In this document: positions 55,736 through 64,000 of the stretch, piece by piece
Layout: each line of letters starts with the position of its first letter
How positions within the stretch are numbered: position 1 is the first letter of the stretch
NCBI RefSeq assembly: GCF_902635505.1
Contig: NC_045431.1
Coordinates: 7,657,001 to 7,721,000 of the forward strand
Direction of reading: 5' to 3'
DNA from: Sarcophilus harrisii
Taxonomy: Eukaryota; Chordata; Mammalia; Dasyuromorphia; Dasyuridae
Length of the DNA stretch: 64,000 nucleotides
The notes under the pieces: model-generated
What the model saw: only the letters and a program-made list of their open reading frames with translations
Databases searched by the model: none
Told to the model about the DNA's origin: nothing
Translations under genes and position numbers: made by a program

Positions 55736-56555
55736 TGATTGTATCTGTTAATCTCTTTTCTCTCTATCTCTGTCTCCATCTGTCTGGAGATAGATAGATT
55801 TAGAATATTTTTACAAAGACGTGTTATTGTTTCTATTTTTCATAACCATTCAGAAGTTTAGCTTTTTGGAGACTATTTTTACGGGAAGTTCTATAATGTT
55901 CTATAATGAGCCATTGGAATTTAAGGAAGAGAGACACAGTTTCAATTCATGGAGAACTTACCTGGATAAAATATATTGATCTTAGTAAATAAAAAAAAGA
56001 TGTTTGAGCAAAATCAGAGGATGCAGTGAGTTCATGGGATAGCCTATGAGAGGGTAGTAGAGGTCTGTCTAGGAGCTGGTTAGCTCGCAGCCAATGGCCT
56101 GAGAGGGATTCTGGAGCACAGGAGCTGATACTATTTACTCTGTGTAATACAAAGAGATCTTGTGTTCTTTATAAATGCACCGGTTGTGGGTCAACCCATC
56201 CTTGGCATCTTTTAACTTCTCTAGAATGAGTAAGCTCTCCAAGTGCACACACAGGATTTAGCAAATCCTTTTGGCAACTCCATGCTTGCACTTACACATC
56301 AGTTGTTCTGGCTGTCTCTCCTTATCTCCTTTGGGAAGGGGATCTATTTGGACCATACTGCTTTACCTTCAAAGTGTAGAAGTTGATGCTAAAACGAACT
56401 CCCCAGCCTTTGGAAGGCCATAGGTTTGTATCATGCTGGTGCAATAGCTCTTCTATGTGTGGGGATGGTCTTCAGAGCCCCATGCCGATAATGTGCTCTA
56501 TCTTTGTAGCAGAAAGCCTTCATGTCATACTCATTCACCCAAGTGGGTTAATTAG
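55736..56555. other. Single-copy-looking sequence
   Basis: No feature identified. Confidence 0.35.
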
Positions 56556-56559
56556 CCAA

Positions 56560-56735
56560 TCAATGAGCATTTATTTGGGATCACTTTGTGCAAGGATGAC
56601 TCAGTGCTCTACCTCCTCAGCAGGGGTCTTGCTCCTGGACAGATTCCTCTCTCAAGAAGCCTTTGCCTCTTTTTGTATCCTTATTGCTTAGCACAGTGCC
56701 TGGCATGGACTAGGGGTTAATAAATGTTCATCGAT
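56560..56735 (+). mobile_element. L2 fragments in both orientations
   Basis: 56555-56595 is a reverse L2 scrap (caatgagcatttatttgg). 56640-56735 is a sense 3' end (ttgtatccttattgcttagc, acagtgcctggcatgg, ttaataaatgttcatcg). Confidence 0.65.
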
Positions 56736-56739
56736 TTAT

Positions 56740-57268
56740 ATTCTAAATCATACACACATGTGTGTATGCGTGTGCACTAACAAAATATATTCAAAATAAT
56801 TAACAAATAGGGAATTTGAGGGAGAGATTCCCTGCAGTTGGCTGTGGCTTCAGGCCACTGTTTCCATTCTTTAAATCTGACTAACAAGGACATTTAGCTG
56901 TTATTCCAAACCAAATGCAACTTGAAAGGATTTAAACTTCACGACTAAAGATAGAAGACTGATCCTGACGTCATCATAAAGAAAGCATGTGCCGTGATGA
57001 ACCCTAGGTGCTCCTGGATTCCAGGAGATGTCAAAGGAAAGACTTCCCTCTGAGACCATAATGGATTGTACTCCTGACTGAGAAAAAGCCCAGCTAAGTA
57101 TGGGGAGACTCATCACCTGCCTGGATGCTGGGAAGGGCTTTTTTCATTAGAGAAAGTAGACTCTCAGAGCTAATCTTAGAAGAAGCAGAGGAGTTTCAGC
57201 CTACAATTAGGAGAGGAGGGCTCACATAAGTGAAGCCACAGATTCACTGAGGATTAGTCAGAGGACAT
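56740..57268. other. Single-copy-looking sequence
   Basis: No feature identified. Confidence 0.35.
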
Positions 57269-57285
57269 GAGAATGTGCTCGTCAT

Positions 57286-58230
57286 ATGGGTAAAAATGTT
57301 CTAAATGAATATAGTTTAGAGAAATGCAAACTTGGACAGCTCTAAGATACCACTTACACCTCTCAAATTGGCTAAAATGACAGGAAAAGATAATGATAAA
57401 TGGAAGGATTGTGGGAAAACTGGGATACTGATGCATTGTTGGTGGAGTCTAAATGGATCCAACCATTCTGGAGAGCAATTGGAACTATTCCCAAAGGGCT
57501 GTCAAGCTGTGCACACCCTTTGATCCAACAGTGTTTCTACTGTGCTTTTATCCCAAAGAGATGCTAAAGGAGGGAAAAGGACCCTCGTGTACAAAAATGT
57601 TTGTGGCAGCCCTTTTTGTAGTGGCTAGAAACTGGAAACTGGGTGGATGCCCATCAACTGGAGAATGGCTGAATAAATTATGGTATATGAATGTTATGGA
57701 ATATTATTGTTCTGTAAGAAATAATGAGCAGGCTGATTTCAGAAAAGCCTGGAAAGATTTACACAAATTGGTGGTGACTGAATTGAGCAGAACCTGGAAA
57801 ACATTGTACACAACAGTTGCAAGATTATGTGATGATCAACTGTAATGGCTGTGGCTCTTTTCAGCAACGAAGTGATTCAAGGCAATTCCAATAGACTTGG
57901 GATGGAAAGTGACATCTGCATCCAGAGAGAGAACTATGGACACTGAATGTGAATCAAAATTTAGTATTTTTACCTTTTTTGTTTGCTTGCTTTTTCTTTG
58001 TCGTGTTTTTCCCCTTTGAGCTGATTTTGCACAATATGACAAATATGGAAATATATTTAAAAGAATGGCACATGTATAACCTCGATCAGATTGCTTGCTA
58101 TCTCAGGGAGGAAGGAATGAAGGAGAGAAGAAGATAAATTTGGAACACAAAACCTTACAAAATGAATGTTGAAAATTATCTTTACATATATTTGGAAAAA
58201 ACAAAGCATTGATATTAAAAAAGAGAGAAA
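57286..58230 (+). mobile_element. L1, 5'-truncated, with target-site duplication
   Basis: 945 bp sense L1. The frame at 57453-57845 is open and reads PFDPTVFLLCFYPKEMLKEG, then MFVAALFVVARNWKLGGCPS, LNKLWYMNVMEYYCSVRNN, TELSRTWKTLYTTVARLC; the C-terminus is complete. The 3' UTR runs through gacttgggatggaaagtga to an A-rich end. Flanks agaatgtgctcgtcat (57270-57285) and agaatgtgctctcat (58231-58245) differ by one base. Its 3' UTR is a different subfamily from the 51749 copy. Confidence 0.95.
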
Positions 58231-58245
58231 AGAATGTGCTCTCAT

Positions 58246-59290
58246 TTCCCAAGACAATTCCAAAAGAAGTGGAGGGGAGGAGTTTGAAAACTGGTTGAAT
58301 AAAGCAAGGGCCATATTGGTGGGATATGCAAGGTGGTTCCTTTGAAGAGGATATAGTCAGTAGGTGATTCAGAGTCTAGTCTTTTTGTTTAAAGAAAAAG
58401 TCAGTCTTGTGACCTGAAGCCAGGGACAGAATTAAGAGAGAACCAATTTAATGGTCAGAGAATGGGTTTGGTTTTTAGACACATTGGAGATCTTGAATAT
58501 TATAATGACAAAGCAGAGAGAATATGAAATGATCTTTTTTATGATTTCGTTGTCCTTGTCTTTTTGCCTGAAGATGAGGGAAGAAATAAAAAAAAAAGCC
58601 ATTGCAACCATATGAAAAGGCTACATTTTCCAGAATTTTGTGGGCTAAAATAATATATCCAAACACACTGTCTGTATATATAGATACAAACATGTGTATA
58701 TCTTTACATATGGATATGTGGATAAGTAAATACCTCAAATATACACATAATTGTTTATATATATACATATATGCATAATTATATTTTTAAAGTACATGGT
58801 CTAGGTACTGAGTTTGAATTTTACTGGAGAAAGAAGATGCAGATGAACAAGTGGCTCCTGTGCACACAGCTGGGGTTGGAAAGGATTGAGATTTGAACTG
58901 TTGTTCTGAATGGAGAAATGAGAGAGAGAATACAGGCCAGGGTTGCTTTCTGAGGCTTTGTTGTTTAGTTCTTTTATGAATGAACATTTTTCTCTTTCAG
59001 TGTTATTGGGAGTCTTTGTTTGCTGGCAGTGGAGTTGACTGAATGTATTGAAATGATCTAATTACAGATCTTCTAGATCCAAATGAGATCAAAATGCACC
59101 CAAAAGAATATTGATTATTGAAAAACTCCAAGTTAGGAATCCAGTGTAGCTGCCAGATGCTTCAGTTATGACCCCTTGATTATAATGGGATCAAAAGTCT
59201 GGTACAGTGTCTCTATAGCTAATCTTATGACTCAAATTTCTTTATATTCTGAATACAACACTGGTGTTTTTGTTTGTGTGTCCTGTCATA
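58246..59290. other. Unrecognised, with an AT-rich TATATACA stretch at 58665-58790
   Basis: No repeat family or gene identified. Confidence 0.35.
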
Positions 59291-59294
59291 TTAA

Positions 59295-59393
59295 AGATGT
59301 AGCTTTAACCTGACATTAAAATTATATACATGTGTGTATACGATGTATAATTTATGTATGATATAATTTTAATGTCAGGTTAAAGCTACATCT
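59295..59393. repeat. Perfect 33-bp inverted repeat with 33-bp spacer
   Basis: 59295-59327 and 59361-59393 are exact reverse complements (33 of 33); the arm core is gctttaacctgacattaaaa. The 33-bp spacer is itself TATA/ATGT-rich. The DNA could form a 99-nt hairpin. Confidence 0.97.
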
Positions 59394-59499
59394 ATATATA
59401 TTATCTATCTATCTATAATGTTCTACACAGATGTTCAATTCCTACATTTATACATAATATTCTATATGTAACTTTTTAGTTTTTTCTCTCAGATATAGG

Positions 59500-59625
59500 T
59501 GAAAACAACTCAAATTTTTTTAAAAAAAGTTTTAAGTTCCAAATTCTATCTGTGCCCTCTTCCCTCCCTGAGACAGCAAGCAATCCAATTCAGTTTATAC
59601 ATGTGCAATCGTGCAAAACATATGA
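59500..59625 (-). mobile_element. L1 3' stub
   Basis: gttttaagttccaaattctat, ccctccctgagacagcaag, catgtgcaatcgtgcaaaac. Confidence 0.8.
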
Positions 59626-59694
59626 TATTCTAAATAGATTTAACCTGCCAGTAATTCTGCAGGTGTGTGTAGAGATAATGGCAGAAAAGGAGCA

Positions 59695-59985
59695 CCAAGG
59701 ACAGGGACTGTTGTTGATTATTTCGTCTGCTTTTATATTGTAGTATCTCTAGCACTTAGCCCAGCTTCTGACAGATAGTAGGTGCTTCACAAAGCTATAT
59801 GAGCACTTAGAGATCAGAGAAACTCATCTCACCCATCCCACCTTAGTCTATAGCTATAGACCGAAGCAGAGATAGATGATGGGCTAACCTGGTTAAGAAT
59901 ACAGGTAGTGGCCAAACTAGCATTTACACTCAGGTGTTCCAACTCTAAATACATGTTCTTTCTACCACACCATGAGTGAATACAC
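59695..59985. mobile_element. L2 3' end (+) followed by MIR (-)
   Basis: 59695-59800: ggacagggactgttgttgat, ctagcacttagcccagcttc, agtaggtgcttcacaaag. 59805-59985: reverse MIR remains (ggtagtggccaaactagc, tttctaccacaccatg). Confidence 0.6.
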
Positions 59986-61135
59986 CAGCAGCTACGTGGC
60001 TAAGTCTTCAGTGAAGGAAACGGGAGGAAGCTGGAGAATATTGTGAGTTGGTTCTACTCTGGAGGTATTGTCTGGGGAACTTCCCAGGCAGAGGCCAAGA
60101 TCCTGGAGGAAGGGAGTGAAGGTCGAGTCCTTTCTTTAGTCTTCCATCCCTGTGACTTTCCTAAAAGATGCCTGGAGGTGCAGATGGTCAAATCGATGGA
60201 GTTGGAGGCCCTGAAGTGTCAGAGTACCGCGGTCCTTGAGGGGCCATATTCTGGCTTTAGATGTTTTTGTATGGAAGGGGAGTGGAACTAAATTCAGTGA
60301 GGAGGAGAGGTCCAAGAGGACCACAGAAATTTGTCTTTTCATTTTTGTTCCAGACCTCTGAATCCCAGGTTAAAGGGAGCTTTGGGGGTATTTTTGAGGG
60401 AAATCGCTGGTCAACTCAGTTCAATAAATTAATTCATTTCAATAAGCATTTCTTAGTTGCTATTCTGTAAAGGGACCCACGGAGATAAATGTAATGTGAC
60501 GTTGGTGATAATAGGAGTGTGGTGCAAAGGAGAGAACCAAAGTACTGTGAGAAAATCTGGAGAAGACTTTCACCTGCAAGCTGGTGGTCATGGATGTTTC
60601 ATAGAGGCAGGGGCACAGGGTTGGGCTTTGCAGGAGGAAAACAGATAATGGAAGATGAAATCTGAACTAATTCCTGCACTAATGCCCGGAAGTGAAAGTT
60701 GGCAGGGGAAGGCAATTAGAATGTGGAGCTCATGAAAAATCAGAAAGAGAACTCCAAGTGGGACCATGATAGGGCTCATATACCCCTCCATCTGAGAAGT
60801 TCACACTTCATCCCTTTGGCCAGAAGGAGCCTGAAGGCTTTGAGGAGGGCTTGGAGCTCCATTGATTTTCAGATGCTTTAAAGTTCTCACACTTGCCTAG
60901 AAATGGCAAAATCTGTGACTTTTGGTTTTCCTTGGAAGAAAGGAGTGAACAATGTCCTGTCATATTCAAACTACAGAGGGACGTGTGTATGGGGCAGAGG
61001 AGCGGGCCTTGGCACATAGTCTGTCTGGTAGGTGCTTTCCCATTTCCTCCCAGTTGGATCTTACGACCTTCTCCTAACCTGTCTTTTCTTACTTGTAAGA
61101 ACAATGAGTTTGAACCAGTTGATCTCTTAGCTTAA
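59986..61135. other. Mostly single-copy-looking; L2 scrap at 60415-60475
   Basis: ttcatttcaataagcatttc is a reverse L2 start. Short frames on both strands between 60043 and 61135 have no recognisable protein. Confidence 0.35.
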
Positions 61136-61139
61136 ATAT

Positions 61140-62000
61140 TTTATAATCGTTCTATGCCGAAATTGTCAGTGCAACTCTATTGCTTCTTTATGATAAAAAC
61201 TAAACTTTATTTGCAAAAAAATATTTTAAAGAAATTTTGGTGCATGAAATCATAGATTTCAGAATATCAGAACCTGGTTGGTATTATATTTGATAATGGA
61301 AGCAATTTGTTTCTTTGAAAAATTACCCTTCTTTCCCCTTCCATTTTAAAAAGGGAAATACAGATCTTATAGCGTCTCCATAGAGGAGGGACAGGAACAA
61401 GATTTGGGTAAAGGGAGAGAGGAGAAGGCCCTGTATTTTTATTAGAAGTATATTGCACTCTTTACTTTTTCAATCCCAAATAGCCCATCTGTGATGGACT
61501 TAGGCCATTCGGCCCAAGCCAGCATTTGCAAATGTTTCTATTCAATTATTTGAAGAGAATATTGTAGGTGCACTTTGTCAGACCACAAACTCCAAAAAGA
61601 AAAAAAAAGAAAATCTCCATTGAAAAAGGTAATTTAAACGAAGTGCAAAGTAGCCACAGATGTTTCCAATTGCTCTCTCTAACTATCAGTGAACCACAGG
61701 GAAGTCATTATGATGATGCGAGATTAGCTTCCATTACACGCTAGCAGGGAGCTTTCATTGGACCAAACTGATTATTTTTTTGAGGTCACAGTTTGCATTG
61801 TTTTTGGTTTTTTTTTTTTTTTTTTTTTTTTGGTTTTTTTTTTTGATGCTGCCTGGATTCTCTGATTTCAGCAAAATTCAAAAATTTGCAGTGGGTCTCC
61901 CAGTCATCAGCAAGAATGACCCATGTTCTTATGTAATTGCAGAACAATCAAAGTGAAGGAAAGGATCTGTTGAGGATTCCAACCTTATCAGGACAGAATA
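61140..62000. other. Candidate conserved non-coding element with an inserted poly(T)
   Basis: Two repeat-free halves (about 61480-61800 and 61850-62000) flank a long T-rich run at 61801-61845. Regulatory-like words include ccaattgctctctctaacta, gatgatgcgagattagcttc, ttcattggaccaaactgatt and gtaattgcagaacaatc (SOX-like). No coding signature. Confidence 0.4.
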
Positions 62001-62330
62001 AACTCTTCTTCAGGTTTTTCAGTCCTGTGTGGACTTCTGTAAGTCATTCATCTATGTGTCTATCTGATTCTGTTTAAACATTTGTATCCCACCCTCATGA
62101 TAACATTGGGCAATAGATTGTAATCTCTACAATCCTCTAACAAACAGTATGGGGGATTTTAGGAGTTTCTCAGAATTTGAGAGAGAGCCATTGGGGAAAA
62201 GGTTAAAAAAGGGATTTGGGTTGTCAGGGACCTCGGGCAGTCTGATGAACCCAATGGACTCCTCGGTATAATATTTTTTAAAATAACTGATGGAAATGTT
62301 AAATTTCAGTTCGAGGTTAATGAGAACAGA
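62001..62330. other. Unrecognised sequence
   Basis: No feature identified. Confidence 0.35.
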
Positions 62331-62332
62331 GA

Positions 62333-62736
62333 TGTATTTTTTTTGTAAAAGGTGGATCTTTGGAGAAGTCTACTTGAAACAAAGCGTTAATTCAGTGGAA
62401 TTGATGAGACAATGGTTATCTAGTTTACATATACTTAGTACTTAGCACGGTGATGTCATAGTTCTACAGTTGATGTACTTGTAATAGGGTATTTAAACTG
62501 AGGACAAAGTCAGCCACAGACATTCTATCTTTGATCAGCCTCCTGGTGGCTCTCCTGCCTCCTGCACTGAGACTGGCAAACCAGCAGACCGGCAGAGGAG
62601 ACCGGGCCAGACTATGACAGACAGAGACTGTGAAGGGGACAATAAAGACTTTATTCCTGACTATTCTCATGATGGTTATTCTGCTGAGACCAAGGCTAGT
62701 TCCAAGGCCTTCCAGAAAGCTAGCCCAAACATTACA
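62333..62736 (+). mobile_element. LTR of an endogenous retrovirus
   Basis: A fossil LTR of about 404 bp, TG...CA, related to 53620-53962 and 42505-43041. In plus orientation it has a TATA-like gggtatttaaactg at about 62488 and an AATAAA at about 62641, in the expected U3-R-U5 order. I found no matching duplication at its ends. The next 200 bp on the right contain a minus-strand open stretch and a purine tract whose relation to the LTR is unclear. Confidence 0.7.
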
Positions 62737-62739
62737 TTT

Positions 62740-63175
62740 TCCCCCATCAAAATTCATCTTCTCCCTGAAATCCATCAATGAGCTCTTGGGTCCATGTTTC
62801 TAGGTTAACAGACCTTGCATCGAAGGTATGTCTTGCCTGGAGGATGCTGAGGTACAAGGTATTATGAGAAGATCCATTTGGACGATCCTCTCTCCCTTCC
62901 TCCCCCATCCTATCATTGTTATTTATTTGGGAGAAACTGGCTTCTGCACAAGTGTTCACTTAAGTGCAAAATGTCTCTCCCCCCAGATCTGCATTATAAA
63001 ATGACCCTTGCCTTTGAAACAGTGAAGCTCACACTGGAAGAAAGTGAGGAACATGATCGGGGGAAATGTTCCATGTGTGAATTCCATCACAGAACAAGAA
63101 TCCCCGAGTCATACACGGTAGAAGTGACGTTTGGTAAAAAGGCTCAAATATATGTGGCTCTTTGGGTCCCACAAT
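62740..63175. other. Unclassified sequence next to the LTR
   Basis: Open stretches exist on both strands (minus 62747-62959, plus 62878-63324) but neither matches a protein I recognise. Could be flanking host DNA or part of the element. Confidence 0.3.
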
Positions 63176-63179
63176 TAAA

Positions 63180-63475
63180 TTCTGCTCGGAGTGTGGATTT
63201 GGACCAGAAGACCCTCCTTCTAGTTCTGATTCTACACTTAGTCTGCCAAGCAATTTTGGGCAATCTGCGTCACCTGCTGAGGTCTGTTTCCTCATCGGCT
63301 AAACAAAGGGGCTCACATAGGTGAGGTTGCAGGAACGAGTGGAAAGAATATTAGTTTGGAATTAGAAAGCCTGGCTCTGCTTTTTGCTTCTTGCCAGGTT
63401 ATTTAATCCCTATGGGCCTATTTTTCTCAACTGTAAAATGGAAGTGTCCACCTAGAGAGCTGTGAAGGGTCTACA
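63180..63475 (+). mobile_element. Two MIR fragments in tandem
   Basis: 63180-63320: agttctgattctacacttag, ttttgggcaatctgcgtcac, gtttcctcatcggctaaac. 63340-63475: gtggaaagaatattagtttgg, ttgccaggttatttaatccc, ctcaactgtaaaatgg. Confidence 0.7.
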
Positions 63476-63564
63476 AGGAGGCTGTGGAGACAAAGGCACG
63501 TTGCCCGCTTCCCACTTCCCACTTCCCGCTTTAATGTTCTCCAACTCGTTTTATGGCAGACACG

Positions 63565-64000
63565 ACAAAAGGTCAAAGCACATTTCTTTTTATTGTTAAC
63601 ACAGTTTATTATTGGCACACTTATTGGCAAAGCATACATAAAATACCATTGTATTATAACACACTGAATCACTGTGTCTTTACATGTGTAGCTGAACATA
63701 TTAATATGTAAATGAAAAAATTAGTTCTCTTATAAAGTTTCACATAAATACACTGGGATCCCCAAAAGAAAAAGACCCAAAAAAAAAGAACCCCAAACTC
63801 TTGAGGGCTTTACAAAAATATTATACAAGAAATATACTATGAAAGGAAATAAAGCCAACTCAGATACAATAAAAACACCAAAGTTTCCAATTTTATTAAA
63901 CGGCCCACAAAATCAATGGATTACATGGCTTGAAAATATTTGGATCAACAGCAATTTTACAAAGCATAAACTCTCATAGGACTGGGTGTCTTTCTCCACA
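63565..64000 (-). other. Probable 3' UTR end of a minus-strand gene (partial)
   Basis: Repeat-free, AT-rich sequence that on the minus strand carries AATAAA hexamers near its end (complements at 63589-63594 and 63605-63610) and another upstream (63892-63897). They are followed downstream by a GT/T-rich element (ttttgtcgtgtctg), the layout of a mammalian cleavage and polyadenylation site. Cleavage would fall near 63565-63580. The coding part would lie beyond 64000, and I cannot name the gene. Confidence 0.5.

Noticed and set aside
57453-57845. 130-residue frame as a host gene
   Set aside because: It is the C-terminus of L1 ORF2.
62740-62960. Minus-strand open stretch next to the LTR as a retroviral gene remnant
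   Set aside because: No residue pattern of a known retroviral protein is visible, and LTR orientation argues the other way; left unclassified.

Overview
This looks like a non-coding stretch of a marsupial nuclear genome. The evidence is the repeat mix: L1 copies whose ORF2 C-terminus reads NKLWYMNxMEYYCSVRN, tRNA-derived SINEs with an RTE-type 3' tail, a marsupial-type CORE-SINE, and a dense background of old L2, L3/CR1 and MIR copies. An Australian lineage (dasyurid, koala or relative) seems more likely than an American opossum, but that is an impression and not shown by the sequence. I found no protein-coding exon I would defend. Nearly all long open frames lie in simple repeats, GC-rich sequence or LINE remains.

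Layout. 1-11.6 kb: decayed L2 and L1, including an L1 that joins its 5' end straight to its 3' end (6955-8358) and a pair of inverted ~105-bp repeats; it closes with a 325-bp pyrimidine array. 11.6-15 kb: low-repeat sequence with three blocks that look like conserved non-coding elements, plus MIRs and a short hAT element. 15-21.5 kb: a young L1 stub with perfect target-site duplications, an L3 fragment, a 277-bp segment present twice, and a ~150-bp-period minisatellite. 21.5-27.5 kb: MIR-rich, then an almost full-length 7SL RNA retropseudogene, two GC-rich minisatellites and a CpG island (about 26.76-27.13 kb) with no recognisable gene. 27.5-34.5 kb: SINEs, L2, and a solo LTR with a clean 6-bp duplication. 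34.85-37.55 kb: an L1 whose divergence is dominated by small deletions. 38-48.8 kb: nested L1, L2, L3 and SINE copies, an LTR, and two conserved-looking single-copy blocks. 48.9-58.2 kb: a rearranged L1, an L3 split by a young L1, an L2 split by an LTR, and another L1. 58.2-64 kb: a perfect 33-bp inverted repeat, a conserved-looking block, an LTR, and at the right edge what looks like the 3' UTR of a minus-strand gene whose body lies beyond the window.

The genes do not form a system here. The window is best read as an intergenic or gene-flanking regulatory region next to a minus-strand gene on the right. All family assignments come from reading the sequence against remembered consensus sequences, so subfamily names are deliberately broad and edges are usually good to about 10-30 bases. 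Where a target-site duplication was found the edge is exact.
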